A stretch of 64,000 nt of DNA from Hetaerina americana (lineage: Eukaryota > Arthropoda > Insecta > Odonata > Calopterygidae), in contig JAKTNV010000003.1 in assembly GCA_022747635.1 (NCBI GenBank), forward strand, positions 53,306,569-53,370,568. The letters are read 5' to 3'. The notes beneath the pieces are model-generated. The model saw only the letters and a program-made list of their open reading frames with translations, had not been told where the DNA came from and did no database searches. This document shows positions 36,501 through 47,514 of this stretch, one piece after another (position 1 is the stretch's first letter; every line of letters starts with the position of its first letter). The position numbers and the translations under genes were made by a program.

Positions 36501-36744
36501 TCCGTAAAATCGACTCCCGAACAATTATAAAATAACATTGCAAATAGAGATATTTATTATAATTTATTACATGCACATAAATACCCCGCGATTCGCCAGA
36601 AAAGTGTGTGGCTGGGGGTGCAAGCACCACGTGGTAAGGGTCAGGGATAAGGGAGAGGGTATTTAAAGGGTCAGGAAAAAAGAATAAAGGCCACTCAAAT
36701 ACCGAAGAAGACGTGCATGGTGGTGCAATTTCGTGATCGAATAA
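36501..36744 (-). repeat. LINE 3' end, tandem copy 1 of 2
   Basis: The 244-base unit starts TCCGTAAAATCGACTCCCGA and is followed directly by a second, nearly identical copy at 36745-36978. On the minus strand it contains the LINE 3'-end core CCAGCCACACACTTTTCTGG then CGAATCGCGGGGTATTTATG and a GCATGTAATAAATTATAATA tail. It also has the upstream block CACGTCTTCTTCGGTATTTG seen in the copies at 42803-42950 and 52112-52275. Confidence 0.9.
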
Positions 36745-36978
36745 TCCGTAAAATCGACTCCCGAACAATTATAAAATAACATTGCAAATAGAGATATTTA
36801 TTATAATTTATTACATGCACATAAATACCCCGCGATTCGCCAGAAAAGTGTGTGGCTGGGGGTGCAAGCACCACGTGGTAAGGGTCAGGGATAAGGGAGA
36901 GGGTATTTAAAGGGTCAGGAAAAAAGAATAAAGGCCACTCAAATACCGAAGAAGACGTGCATGGTGGTGCAATTTCGA
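36745..36978 (-). repeat. LINE 3' end, tandem copy 2 of 2
   Basis: Identical by eye to 36501-36734 through GGTGCAATTTCG; the copies then differ (TGATCGAATAA against AGGTCGAATAG). The lack of any mutation over about 230 bases means the duplication is far younger than the other LINE fragments in the window, or is an assembly artefact. Confidence 0.9.
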
Positions 36979-37069
36979 GGTCGAATAGAGAATAATCATA
37001 AATGTTGATATGCTTTATTTATTACCTAACTTCATTATCACGATTAGGACCGGTTTCTCGCAGATCTCC

Positions 37070-37385
37070 ATTTTTCACTATCCAGTGTTAATTGCATCAC
37101 CAAAGGATAACTTTTCTGGTTTACGTCTTTCTTCATTTCCCCTGTGTACTTTTCCTCACGGTCTTCCTCACGGGATTTTTCCTTCAATTATTTTTCTCAC
37201 TAATCCATTGTGCATTGCAGCGTGTCCAATCCGTCTAGCTTTTCTTTACCGTAGAGTTATTTTGTCTGTTCCATCTCTGCTCTTCTACATACTTCCTCAT
37301 TCATCACTTAGTCCATTTTATATATATTCAGCAATCTCTTTCAGGACCGTTTCAAAGACCTTTATTCTCTCTCATCTTTAACTTG
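37070..37385 (-). pseudogene. LINE C-terminal fragment (second family)
   Basis: This is the second copy of the element at 15836-16510. Translated in the same antisense frame, both give GIFPSIIFL.NPLC followed by a CPI...RRV block, so their DNA sequences match over roughly 200 bases. On the coding minus strand it has NEEVCRRAE and other remnants of the NEELYRRAEEY.TIW region. It has many stops and is shorter at both ends. Confidence 0.7.
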
Positions 37386-38330
37386 GATCGTATTTATTTA
37401 ACTTATGGGGGTAACCTACGGAGAATCATGACGTTTTGAAATCGAAATATAACCAAAGATGATTATACACCAAGGATATACTAGCGTCTATGCTCAAGGT
37501 TAATTTTTGTTTACCAATATATCCTCCTTCTTAAATACCAATCTTGTATATTTACGCGTTGAAGCGTTTACTTATTTTTCTAATTTTACGTCCAAACCCT
37601 TCAGACGCAAGTGATATTTCGAGCTGCCGTGAAAGAAGCCATTCACCGGTCCATCTCACACGTCCTCCTCCCATAAAAAAGCAAGTCAGGCGTCCTTAAC
37701 ATTTATTCAAGCGCGCGAGTGCTTTATGCATACGGCCATCTTATCTTTGAAGAGGGTACGCGATGAGAGAATGGATCAGTTTGTGGTGCCCACGAAAAAG
37801 CATTTGGCTGGCGAGCAGGCACGAGTTCTTGAGAAGTGACGAGACAAAAAAATCAACGAGTCGAGTGGGGATGACCGTGGGAATGGGAGCTCTCAAAAAT
37901 GCTTTCAAGCCCTAACTAACGGAAAATCCACTGAATGGTTCGCCTTTATTTTCTAATTCAACGCGCCACGGCATTCGGGACGAGCGAGCCCTTCAGTGGC
38001 TTCAGCGTATTCTAATTAACAATTCCTCGGTTTCAAAACATAACACTTGGATTAATTGTAGTAAAACAAACACTCATCCCCCACTTTGGAAATGCATGCA
38101 CTTAATTGAGCGAACAATACATGTACTTTCCAAATAATATTCTACGACATGAATGAGCAGTCCGGGGACCTCCACTAAGGCGAACAGACGAGTGCGACAT
38201 TTGCTGAGCCACGCTGATAAAACTGAAGCAATAGCCACATAACCTACTCGGAAATTTTTCCGACGTTAAATGAATGTGTATGAAAGAGAGATGTTTGAAA
38301 ACAAACGGTGGAGTCATTAAAAAAGGAACA
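37386..38330. other. Unannotated stretch
   Basis: No gene or repeat recognised. Confidence 0.4.
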
Positions 38331-38333
38331 TAT

Positions 38334-38382
<49 letters not shown>
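38331..38382. repeat. (TA)n microsatellite
   Basis: About 52 bases of TA repeat with one AA interruption near 38344. First of three arrays within 600 bases. Confidence 0.95.
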
Positions 38383-38385
<3 letters not shown>

Positions 38386-38560
38386 CTCTGAAACCGTGGA
38401 ATTCTTGCAATGACGATAAATCAGGCGTTAATTGGGTGTTGATTTAACTAACGAGTGAAATTCTGATTATAAGACCTTAACTATGGCTACGATTTTAATT
38501 CATGCGAGGTTCAAGATTACAGGTAATTCTACCAAATCGACAGTATGTCAGTTAGCTTCT

Positions 38561-38655
38561 CCGGGGTACCTTGTAAACCATTTGTAAGGTGTGTGCTAGG
38601 GGGTGATTCAACCCCGGGCATCCAATATCAAAAATTGAGTTTATCTTAAATTTCG
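38561..38655 (-). repeat. LINE 3' end fragment (GAATCACCCCC subfamily)
   Basis: On the minus strand: GATGCCCGGGGTTGAATCAC, CCCCTAGCACACACCTTACA, then TACAAGGTACCCCGG. Its 5' side on the minus strand abuts a (TA)n array (38656-38712), exactly as in the copy at 49271-49372, which suggests that the array is part of the element. Confidence 0.65.

Positions 38656-38712
<57 letters not shown>
38656..38712. repeat. (TA)n microsatellite
   Basis: About 57 bases of uninterrupted TA after TTTCG. It adjoins the LINE 3' end fragment on its left. Confidence 0.95.
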
Positions 38713-38718
<6 letters not shown>

Positions 38719-38759
38719 CTTCGAAATGGAACGCTCTTCGGCGACGCACAAATATATAA

Positions 38760-38862
38760 AAACACAGATGTAGATTTTTAGAATATAGAGACACAAAGAA
38801 AGGACACTCACAATTTGAGTGTCCTTTCTTTGTGTCTCTATATTCTAAAAATCTACATCTGT

Positions 38863-38866
<4 letters not shown>
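38760..38866. repeat. Perfect palindrome, 51-bp arms
   Basis: Arms at 38760-38810 and 38816-38866 are exact reverse complements around the loop CAATT; the inner part reads GAAAGGACACTCA and TGAGTGTCCTTTC. (TA)n arrays lie on both sides: 38656-38712, with a 47-base spacer, and 38866-38935 directly. A minus frame runs through the whole structure but encodes Tyr-Ile repeats and a self-complementary peptide, so it is not a gene. A transcript would fold into a long hairpin. Confidence 0.95.

Positions 38867-38935
<69 letters not shown>
38866..38935. repeat. (TA)n microsatellite
   Basis: About 70 bases of pure TA directly joined to the right arm of the palindrome. Confidence 0.95.
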
Positions 38936-38938
<3 letters not shown>

Positions 38939-38939
38939 T

Positions 38940-39950
38940 CACACATGAAGAGCTGTTAGCGACAAGGGCAATAACTAATGCTAGATGAAGTAACGGCAAA
39001 GTTTCATTATCTTTTCATTATCAAATTGTAGTAATTTAAATTTCCATTGTATAAAGCAACAGAATTTCACTCGGTGCCCCCAAAGAGCAAATAAATATCA
39101 GTAAGCTTAAGAATTTGTGCCTCATGGCCATGGTTGGAAAGGTCACCATGAAAATGACAAATAAGAAAGTTTAAGTCTCCAGTAGGTGCAACCCAAAAAT
39201 GTAGGTGAATGATAATGTAGGAGGAAGTCATGCCTAAAGACCAAGGAGACTCACTCATTGACTACCTACATCATGAATTGAATTCTTTCCAAGTTATTCT
39301 ATGAATACGAATAGTAATATGGTCACGAGTTGAACTAGGCGACGCGTCGCGACGCGGAGGGTGCGCATTCCCCCAGTTGTCCGTTGGCTGAATGAGAATC
39401 GATGAAAACTATGAGCTAAGAGCAGTGGTATGCAGAGGTCTAATCCCATGAAGAATTCAGTTGAAGGCGACGCATATTTTCGTCTGCCGTTCCCAGGCGA
39501 TTTCCGGAATATATTCACATTCCATACCTTCACGAAAACGGCACACGCTTCCCCTCCCGACTCGACGCTCTCGCCGTTAAGAGTGAACAGCGACAGTGTT
39601 TCTCATGAGGAAAGTTTGCTTGCTGCAAAATACACATGCGTTCCCCTCCAAATCAATCCCACACACACAATTTAACTGAAACGACACGTTCCTCTTTCTC
39701 CCAATCTAAGACACGTGTTTCTCATATGAAATAAGTCTCCATGAATTTCATTACTTTTAATTGTGTTACCTTCTCCAAACAAACTCTAGTTCATTGAAAA
39801 AATTTAGTAATTATCACATGCTTAACAGAAATTTTACTTTATCATCATAAAAATGGATGACCTCTTCCATTTCTGCTTTACCTGAAGACAAAATGCTCCT
39901 GAACTCCATGCATATTCGAACTTAATTCGGTTTATATTAAAATGATATAA
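38940..39950. other. Unannotated stretch
   Basis: No gene or repeat recognised. Short overlapping frames at 39294-39675 on both strands are not convincing. Confidence 0.4.
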
Positions 39951-40090
39951 ATTTTACTTCAACATCAGAATAATGTTGTCCGACCGCGCAAGGGGGAAAA
40001 TTATTTTGGGTCATAAGTAGTCTGGTGTGCAATCATCCCTTGCCACGTACCATAGCGGTGGTTTGCAGCGTACTATGCAAATAAAAATGA
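39951..40090 (+). repeat. LINE ORF end plus 3' end
   Basis: TCAGAATAATGTTGTCCGAC corresponds to the last codons of the LINE frame (compare TTAGAATAACGTTTGTCCGA at 47790). It is followed after a spacer by the 3' core ATCCCTTGCCACGTACCATA and GCGGTGGTTTGCAGCGTACT and an AAATAAAAATG tail. It is a 5'-truncated retrocopy of about 140 bases. Confidence 0.75.
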
Positions 40091-42534
40091 TTGATTGCCA
40101 GAGAGATAAGCAATCCTTTATATTTCAAGACAAAATGGTACAAGGATGATCGATACTTATGTTTTGGTAATGAACAGACTAAAGAAACAACATTAACTTA
40201 AGACCAGACGTTTTAAACCCTTCGTATATTTCTTGTTTGTCTACCTGGATTGTTATGTGGCACGTTGTCTCCATCACCGTTGCACCACCTTACACTTAAC
40301 ATCTGCTTACTGAACATCGTCACAGTGGCTGTTTACAGCGTTATTTCATTTCGAAAAGCGTTTTAATCATTTAAGTTCACATTTATCAATTAGAACCTTC
40401 GTTTTTTGTTCGCAAAAGCTACTGATACATACAAAAAGATGATGAAAAACCATTCACTATGCTCCTGCTTTCCTTTTGCATCATAATCATACTCCACCAG
40501 GAGGTCGGCCCAATTGGAGAGGGAGGACGATCGTCTTTTCCTGTTTACAAGAAATCATACCTGTTTCTGGAAGGGGCATCATACTAAGAAACTACGTCGT
40601 GCCAATAATTTAAAAGCTAATTTGGGATTAATATTACACACCCATACGTGTAAATGCATCTTCATCCTCGATTTCCATTGATCGGCCCTTAGCCGAAACT
40701 CGCACATAACAACAAACACAATGACTGTTTTTATGGTAGTGTTGGAGGGATTTTCCCCCACGGAATCGGAGACTGGGGGGAGACCGATCGTTTTTTCAAC
40801 TCTGCAAGACCCTCCCGCACACACGTTAACCACAAGGCCATAATCACCGGACCAACTGCATTACACGCCGGCCTGTACTTCCTCCGGACACGAAGAGAGT
40901 TAGGGGTTTTAAGAACCGTATTAAAAATCGCCGTCTAGCTTCGGAAGCGACTTAAGTGGTCCAAAATCGTCTAGGAGACGTGGGAGACTCCTGAGAGATC
41001 CCCAGAGTTGGGAGACGACTATTAATACGTTTCAGTTTCAATGGTATTTTCCCAACCCCTGGGCACTCTATGGGGTCCCTCACGTCAAAATTCACCATGT
41101 GACTTTTGAAGCATGAGATTCTTCAAGTTTGAGGGCTAGAATTTCACATGGGAAATTTGGAAATGGAAGATTCCATAGCGGCCTCCAAAGCTAAGAGGCG
41201 ACGACAGGAATGGGTCTAAGGACTTGTAGACAGACATTGGGTTGTTATGTTCACTCTGTCACGAAGAGACAGGATGAGACATCGGAAGATTCAACTCACC
41301 GGATAAAATATGAGAGGTAGTACCGACTTCATAATTATCTCCCACTCATGGCATCAAGTCTTTTTGAAATTTCATAAGTCAAACCAAGTAGATATTTTTG
41401 ACTAAGGACACTCCTAAGAGAATCCCACATTTGAGAGTCAAATAATAAGACTAAATCACAGACAGATTCGAGTATCACTTCTTCTCCTGCACACTTTACC
41501 ATTACAGCAAAACCCCAAAAATTTTGCCTGGGAAACGTCGCCAGTGCCGTACCATGCAAAAACACTTACTATGGCTAGAGCTAACCACCTATGGTAGCAT
41601 AATCAACACCGGTGCCCCGAAACCTTCAGCAAACTTCCTCGTCGGACATCACGAAGATGTAGATGTAAACGTAGAAAACCGCGGATGCGACCTGCCCTCG
41701 TCTTCTGGCATTCCCTTCAGTGCATCGCGACATTTTCGTATTTCGTTGACGGAGCGTCGGTATATTTCGCCCTCCCCCACGGCCGAGTCGACTTCAAAAT
41801 ACACCCTCCTCCTACACTTAACCCTCACATTCAAGTTCTCATTCCCCTCCTTAAAGGGCTTGATAACATCTCCGAGGCTGATTAGACCAAGGCGTGGTGG
41901 AAGCGGACGCAAGGGAGTCTTAAAGCGCTTTACTTCTGCGTCAAACACTTAAAACTTTCCAGCGTTCTAACCTAATAACCTAAGTGCCACGTGAAATAAA
42001 CATCTGCAGGTAACTGGGACCGAGCTCGATAAAGGTCGGGGAAGCGGACCGAAGGTAGACGAGTTAAGAAACTCATTCGTCTGATTAACGACCGGAGGCC
42101 CGTATTCCAAAGCAACTGGGCAATTTACGAGCCCTGGAGAAACACAGCTGAACTTATTATAAATATTTGCAATCCACATTCTATGAAATGCTAATAATAA
42201 ATAAGTATTGTAACATAATTTTTGTCACATGATTTGTTTGAGCAAATTAGATGGGTTTCATAAATCGATTGTTGATTTTAGAAACGGGAGCACGAGCACA
42301 TCGTTTGATGTTTCCCAAGTGGGTTGCAAAATTTGAATTTTCGCACCGAATAGATTGGGTCAAAGGAGAGTTATTCTTTTAGTCATACACGAATGCCTCT
42401 CTTCATCGCAATAAATGATTACAAGCTCACTATTACCATCGACTTTCAGTGTACCACAGAATTAAAACCGCATAATGTGCCCTATCCAGGCTTTTTTTTA
42501 CATTTTCTTTGATGAATGGAATACATCTACACAT
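40091..42534. other. Unannotated stretch
   Basis: No gene recognised. Minus frames at 41335-41565 and 41649-41948 are in different frames of one another and resemble no family I can name. The second ends in a Ser-Thr-rich run translated from GTAGATGTA-like DNA at 41657-41670. A plus frame of 142 codons overlaps it antisense. Confidence 0.35.
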
Positions 42535-42594
42535 TACCCCGCTAGCCCCTGTCACTCGCCTTTACGGCGGCTAGCTGGGCAATGTTGATGAAAT
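42535..42594 (+). repeat. LINE 3' end fragment
   Basis: Plus-strand CCCCTGTCACTCGCCTTTAC then GGCGGCTAGCTGGGCAATGT and a TGATGAAATG tail match the 3'-end core with several changes. Confidence 0.5.
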
Positions 42595-42802
42595 GAAACC
42601 AACGCAATGCTGTGCGGCGGGAAGTGCCAGAGCACCACCCGTAAAACAGAGTTTAACTGCATGCAAAACCAACAAAACAGTATGCCAACGCACCCCCTGC
42701 ACATATGCAAATACAAGCAACTAATATACACAAGCACATACACCTACAAATGCACCATATACCACTTATTTGAATTAAGTTCTCCTACATCATGCGTTCA
42801 AA

Positions 42803-42950
42803 TATGCACGTTTTTAGGATGTTTTAGTGAATGTTTTTTCCCTTGTCTTATCCTTCCTCTCCCTTATCTCTAACCCATCCCATCTGGTGCTACCACCCCT
42901 TGCCACACACCTTTTTGGTGGATCGTGGGGAAGTTATGTGTATGCACATG
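42803..42950 (+). repeat. LINE 3' end fragment (TTTTTGGTGG subfamily)
   Basis: TGCACGTTTTTAGGATGTTT and AGTGAATGTTTTTTCCCTTG are followed by CATCTGGTGCTACCACCCCT, TGCCACACACCTTTTTGGTG and GATCGTGGGGAAGTTATGTG. It matches, in reverse orientation, the 52112-52275 copy and the tandem pair at 36.5-37.0 kb over its whole length, so the subfamily has a conserved end of at least 150 bases. Confidence 0.8.
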
Positions 42951-45060
42951 TCTACGCAGCGTTTCCTGTTCCCATTCGAAACAGCATTGACTTCGATTTT
43001 TTACTAATACAATTCCTGATTGTTCGAGGAAAAAAAAGGAATATTCATTTCTATATATAAACCTTCATAATTACATCCTGTTTGTACTTTCTTCCACACA
43101 CATTCGATGCGAATAATGCCACTTGCCCTACGTATCAATGTTCATTAATAAGCAGGACAAGAAGGGCTAGCTAGCACTCAATATACTCAACTAGTATCTA
43201 TACTATCACACACCGCAGGATATGCGATCTCCAACTTTTCCGAATGCAGGAAAATAAATGGATCGCCGTGACAACCTTCAGGGTGGAAGATAACGAATTA
43301 TATTTGCTTAAAAGGCACGCACCCGCAGACGCGTGCATTCATGGTAAATCCTAATAGACTTGGTCCGACACAGCATCGGACGCGTCCTTTTCGCACAAAA
43401 AACGAAACAACAAAAATCATCTTCGGCAAAGATGTCGCCTTTAACCGGCACTCGCAGCAGAAAGGTCACTGCGAAGTCATTGACTTTTTCTTTAGTTAGA
43501 CGATGTGGAGATGAAAATTCCCAAAACTCGTCTGATCAATTAGGACCACAGTTTCATTCACCTGTGTTTGGCCCCTTGCGACCGCCAGCAGTCCACGTCG
43601 TAAGGCATTTAAGAGTAGACACCTTAGTCGCGCCAGCATCGGCGAGCGGGATATGAAATGTAACGGGCACCGACCGATAAGCCTGTGAAAATACAGGATG
43701 TAGGATGGCTATAACTTTGGGATCTTGCCTCTTCCCTTGTAGATATTGAGCATATCTATAGGATTTTTAACATTAAACTTGCTTTGGCCTCTTTCGCAAG
43801 GAATGAAAGATTAACGTGAAATACTGAACGTTTATGGTGCAAACAGGTTTCATACGATCCAACTTCTAAGAACTGAATCGCGACCCAACAAGGTCAAGGA
43901 TTCTTTAATGAGTATACATGAAGTTCCCACTCTGACCTCTTTATTAAGAGAATATATAACCGACAGCGAATTTGTTTATCTTTGAGATGTTCGAGCATTA
44001 ATGAGGCTATGACGAGCATCTAGTAATTAGCCGTATGAATAGATTCTGATAAGGGTGGACATTCAAATTTGTTGAGTCGCTCTACTGCTGGTCAACCTTT
44101 GCGCATTGCTGAGGGTATTGTATCGTACGAACACGAATTTAGATTCGTTAATTTCAAGCATCAGGTCTCCAAGACATGTTCAAGCAAGGTTCCAAACAGA
44201 GCCATCCCAGTCCATTCAAGTTAAACATGGCTAAGATTATAGCCTCATTCAGGTTCAAGTTTCTTGTGCAACATTTAAAAAAATGTACAATTGGCCGTGA
44301 GAAAGGGAATTTTGTCCCATTTTGGTTTCCGCGGAACGGTACTCTTAGTCCTACTTAATGAAGATGGGTTCCCGCGTTCGTTACCTTACTTTCACAAGAA
44401 CAATGCACTCACAATTTAACTCTGACAAGAATTATGCCACGGCGTGTGCATTGGAACAATGTGTATTGGTGTCATTCTTAGCTTATTTAACTTCACTCAT
44501 CTATTGCCTTCTGTCCCTAAACCTCTTCTCTTTCGTGGTGATTTTCAAGCTTGAAATCGTTCGCTAGGACGCTGTAAGATAACGTTCACAGGCATAACAA
44601 TCACGGTTTGTTTACGTGAGTGGTTCAATGCATTATGTACATCCTCAATAGTGTCCACCCATTGTTAATAATACTGACAATACGGCATTTCTAAAAACAA
44701 ATGTGGAGAGTACAGAGGCCACCCAAAAATATCCCTATCGAAACACGAAACATACAATAAGGAGAATAATAACGAAATATTTTATCTAGCAATAGCATTT
44801 GTGCTCCTCTACCCATCGCATCTATCCATTTCGATAGGAACTAAAATCCAATCACCACACGAGGTTCATCAACAACTATTCACGCGAGGATCGAGCACAA
44901 AGCTCTCTTGGATTGGATGGTCTGACCAGACTAGACTACTCTCATTTCACGACTGTTTTCACGTCAAATGATCGCGTGGGATAAATAAATCGTCGACGCG
45001 AAGACAACTAGGTCCCCAAGGCGCTCGACAGCACCGGCTGCTATTGAATCAATAATTACT
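42951..45060. other. Unannotated stretch
   Basis: No gene or repeat recognised. The 98-codon plus frame at 43360-43656 has no known resemblance. Confidence 0.4.
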
Positions 45061-45545
45061 TCGGGTCCGGCCTCCCTGACTCCGACGTCCTCCGAGCAAA
45101 TACCTCTCCCTCCACGGGTGTCGTGATCATTTCTTTCTTCCTTTTTGGCACTCGGTGCGAGGAGAGCCGAAGCAGCGGCAACGTCGTCGGGTGAACGGAC
45201 GCATCGATTTGGGGGGGGGGGAGAGGGACGGGAAGGGAGGAGGGGGTGAATCGAGAATGGAGAGGGAGGTAGGAAGGGGAAACATTGGGATTTTCGCCGG
45301 GTGGCCTTGCGGTGGAGGAGTGAAGACTACGGAGACGACGATGACAGTGTTTACTCTCTCCCCCCGCCACCCTCCCGTGTCTCGCCCGGCCACCGCGGCC
45401 CTCCCCGCCCTGCCGAAAGGAACTGGTTCGGCCCGGGGAATTTGAATTTATCGCACGGCCGCGATAAACAAGTCAAGGCTAAGCGACACGGTGGGGGGAC
45501 CGACCTGACGGTTACTCACTCGAGCCAGGGGCGAAGGTTAAAATG
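45061..45545. other. GC/CpG-rich island
   Basis: An 11-base G run at 45211-45221 is followed by GGGAGGAGGGGG-type purines and a CpG-dense C-rich part at 45370-45470 (GCCACCGCGGCC). Both strands are open for about 90-155 codons with low-complexity products. It could be a CpG island; no gene is tied to it. Confidence 0.35.
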
Positions 45546-46226
45546 TAGGCTGACCGCTTTCACGTGCTTTAAGGCAAGCCTCCAGTTCAGAAGACGACAA
45601 AAGCATATAACAGTCTGCTCTTCAACTACATCTACATTTTTCCCTGCAAATTCGCCCCGTGAGGGTGGAAGGGAGTCTCTGGTCACCGGTCATTTGAGTT
45701 ATTGTCCACAAACATATTGCGGTGTGAAGGGATTGTTCAAGAATATAAATTCAGAAAGATGGTCGTAGAACGATCGGGTTTAATTTAATGTTAATGTGCC
45801 TATCTTTCCGCGTAAAATTCCAAAAATAAGGTGCGACGCACCGTGGCGGTGTCAGTCAGGGTACCTTGAGGATGAATGTGAAGTGATGAGGACACCTGCG
45901 TCTAGTAACCTATGGAGTACAGCAAAACCAAGACGGATGTAGTACACCTGTAGATTTTCCCCCGGGATACATTCCCTCCAGAAGCAAGGTTGTGATATGT
46001 GTGCTAATTAGGTTAGAAGTGTAATGAGTAATGAGTTGTATGTTGTAACTGTTGGTAGGTAATGATTAGTTGAGGTTATAATTTTTTTTCTTTTGTTTAT
46101 TTTTTTCTTCTATTTATATATAAATATTTTTTTGTTTGTGTATATATATTTGTTATTGTTTTATTTTTATATAAAATAAGAATACATTTCTGTTATTATT
46201 TTAATTAGTAATATATTATTTTTAAC
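45546..46226. other. Unannotated stretch with T-rich end
   Basis: No gene recognised. A short string near 45839-45875 weakly resembles the LINE 3' core. About 46080-46220 is T-rich with TATATA segments and immediately precedes the SINE. Confidence 0.4.
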
Positions 46227-46506
46227 ATGGGTCGCGGTAGTCCAGGCGTAGAGCATTGGACTGTTGACCGGAGGGTCCCGGGTTCAATTCCCGGGCGAGG
46301 TACTCTGGGCACCTGCGGGTATGCTGTAGATTTAGCATAGGAGCCTCTTGATCCTTGAACTTGTGAAATTTAATTCATTCAAACACACCAATTGATGCAT
46401 GATGTTGGAGAGCATGTATAAACTAATAGTTTCGCATGCATGGCTGAGGCCCCATCAATCCACGCCACAAGTTCTTGCGGCGGCTTTAGGGAGTAACGTG
46501 CAGATG
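46227..46506 (+). repeat. tRNA-derived SINE with LINE-like tail
   Basis: The head is strongly tRNA-like: GTCGCGGTAGTCCAGGCGTA gives an A-box-like region, CTGTTGACC sits where an anticodon loop would be (GTT, tRNA-Asn-like), and CCCGGGTTCAATTCCCGGG forms a perfect T-arm with a good B box (46281-46291). The body follows, and the tail at 46450-46506 reads CCATCAATCCACGCCACAAG, TTCTTGCGGCGGCTTTAGGG and AGTAACGTGCAGATG, which follows the LINE 3'-end core in order and spacing. This fits a SINE that borrows LINE machinery through a shared tail. Confidence 0.8.
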
Positions 46507-46574
46507 TCTATCAGTCACGATCACAAACTCTGGGGAAATTTTTATTTTCTGATGTTGTATGTCTGTTGTTAAAA

Positions 46575-46629
46575 TCCCTTCGGCCATACACCCTAGCGGT
46601 GGCTTGAAGTATACCATGTAAATAAATAG
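46575..46629 (+). repeat. LINE 3' end fragment
   Basis: Plus-strand CCCTTCGGCCATACACCCTA then GCGGTGGCTTGAAGTATACC and ATGTAAATAAATAGG. It lies just 70 bases after the SINE tail, in the same orientation. Confidence 0.65.
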
Positions 46630-46669
46630 GAAGTTCGAGTTTCGACGGGAAGACCAGCGGAAAAAATAA

Positions 46670-46870
46670 CCCTGTGAGATGGAAAGGCAAAGCGGACGCC
46701 GAGCCGGCGGCGAGCAGATGTGGATTCATGTGGAGTGGTGGGGAACGTGTGACTCAGAGTCACGAGGGCGCGAATGACGAGGGAGAGGGGGGCGAGAAGA
46801 CCGAAGAGAGGGCTGGGGGTGTAGGGGGAGAGGGTCGCTACGCGGGAGGGGAGGGAGATCCGACCAGTCT
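46670..46870. other. Purine-rich block
   Basis: G/A-rich on the plus strand (GGAGAGGGGGGCGAGAAG and similar), the same type as at 5.2 and 30.7 kb but smaller. Overlapping 110-120-codon frames on both strands are low-complexity. The 600 bases after it show nothing recognisable. Confidence 0.3.
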
Positions 46871-47514
46871 TTGGAAAACGTTTTGTCTTGCCACGCAGGA
46901 CACGGGAAACGAAGGATACAGCATCCAACCAACGCCACTTGATTACTCCGTGGGGTTAACAGCGAAAATTTTGCCCCGAAACCAAGATCTCTCTTCCTCT
47001 CTCAGTATCCTGCGGGACAATTCCATACACCTATAGGAGGGGTGCGGACAGACCGATCGTAATATGGCGGAGGGAGGAATTTATTGCAAGCGAAACGTTA
47101 CCCGGAAAATAGACGACAAATACTTGCATGCGCGATGGATACGATAAATACCGAATACAATATGACAAGAACTCGATTGGCAGAAAAAACCAAAGGTCAA
47201 CTGGATTATTGACGGCGAAGTATACAGTGGCAAATATGGAAAAGAAAACAGTGAGAAGAAAGAGCAGGCACTTTCACGTAAAATTATTAAAGTTGGGAAT
47301 TGAAATTTTTTGACGATGTGTGGGGTGGAGTCGACACTGGAGGGTAGAGTGGCGTGGGGAATCGAGGAGCGCTGACTAGATCTAAAAGATATGACGAAAT
47401 ACATGTATATGGGTAGCTACTTATACGGTAATATACAGTATTCACCAATAGTCAATGAAATTGAAAATGAAGTATATAAAACTTCAATTAGGTTGTTCAC
47501 TTGCAGTGTAGAGG

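Noticed and set aside
36501..36978. CRISPR-like or satellite array
   Set aside because: Only two copies of a 244-bp unit are present, with no spacers, in eukaryotic-type DNA. It is a simple tandem duplication.
38552..38938. 128-codon minus frame
   Set aside because: It translates (TA)n arrays into Tyr-Ile repeats and crosses a perfect palindrome. It is not a gene.
46229..46300. Functional tRNA gene
   Set aside because: The T arm and anticodon-like GTT are good, but the acceptor ends do not pair and the unit continues into a SINE body, so it is called a tRNA-derived retroposon.
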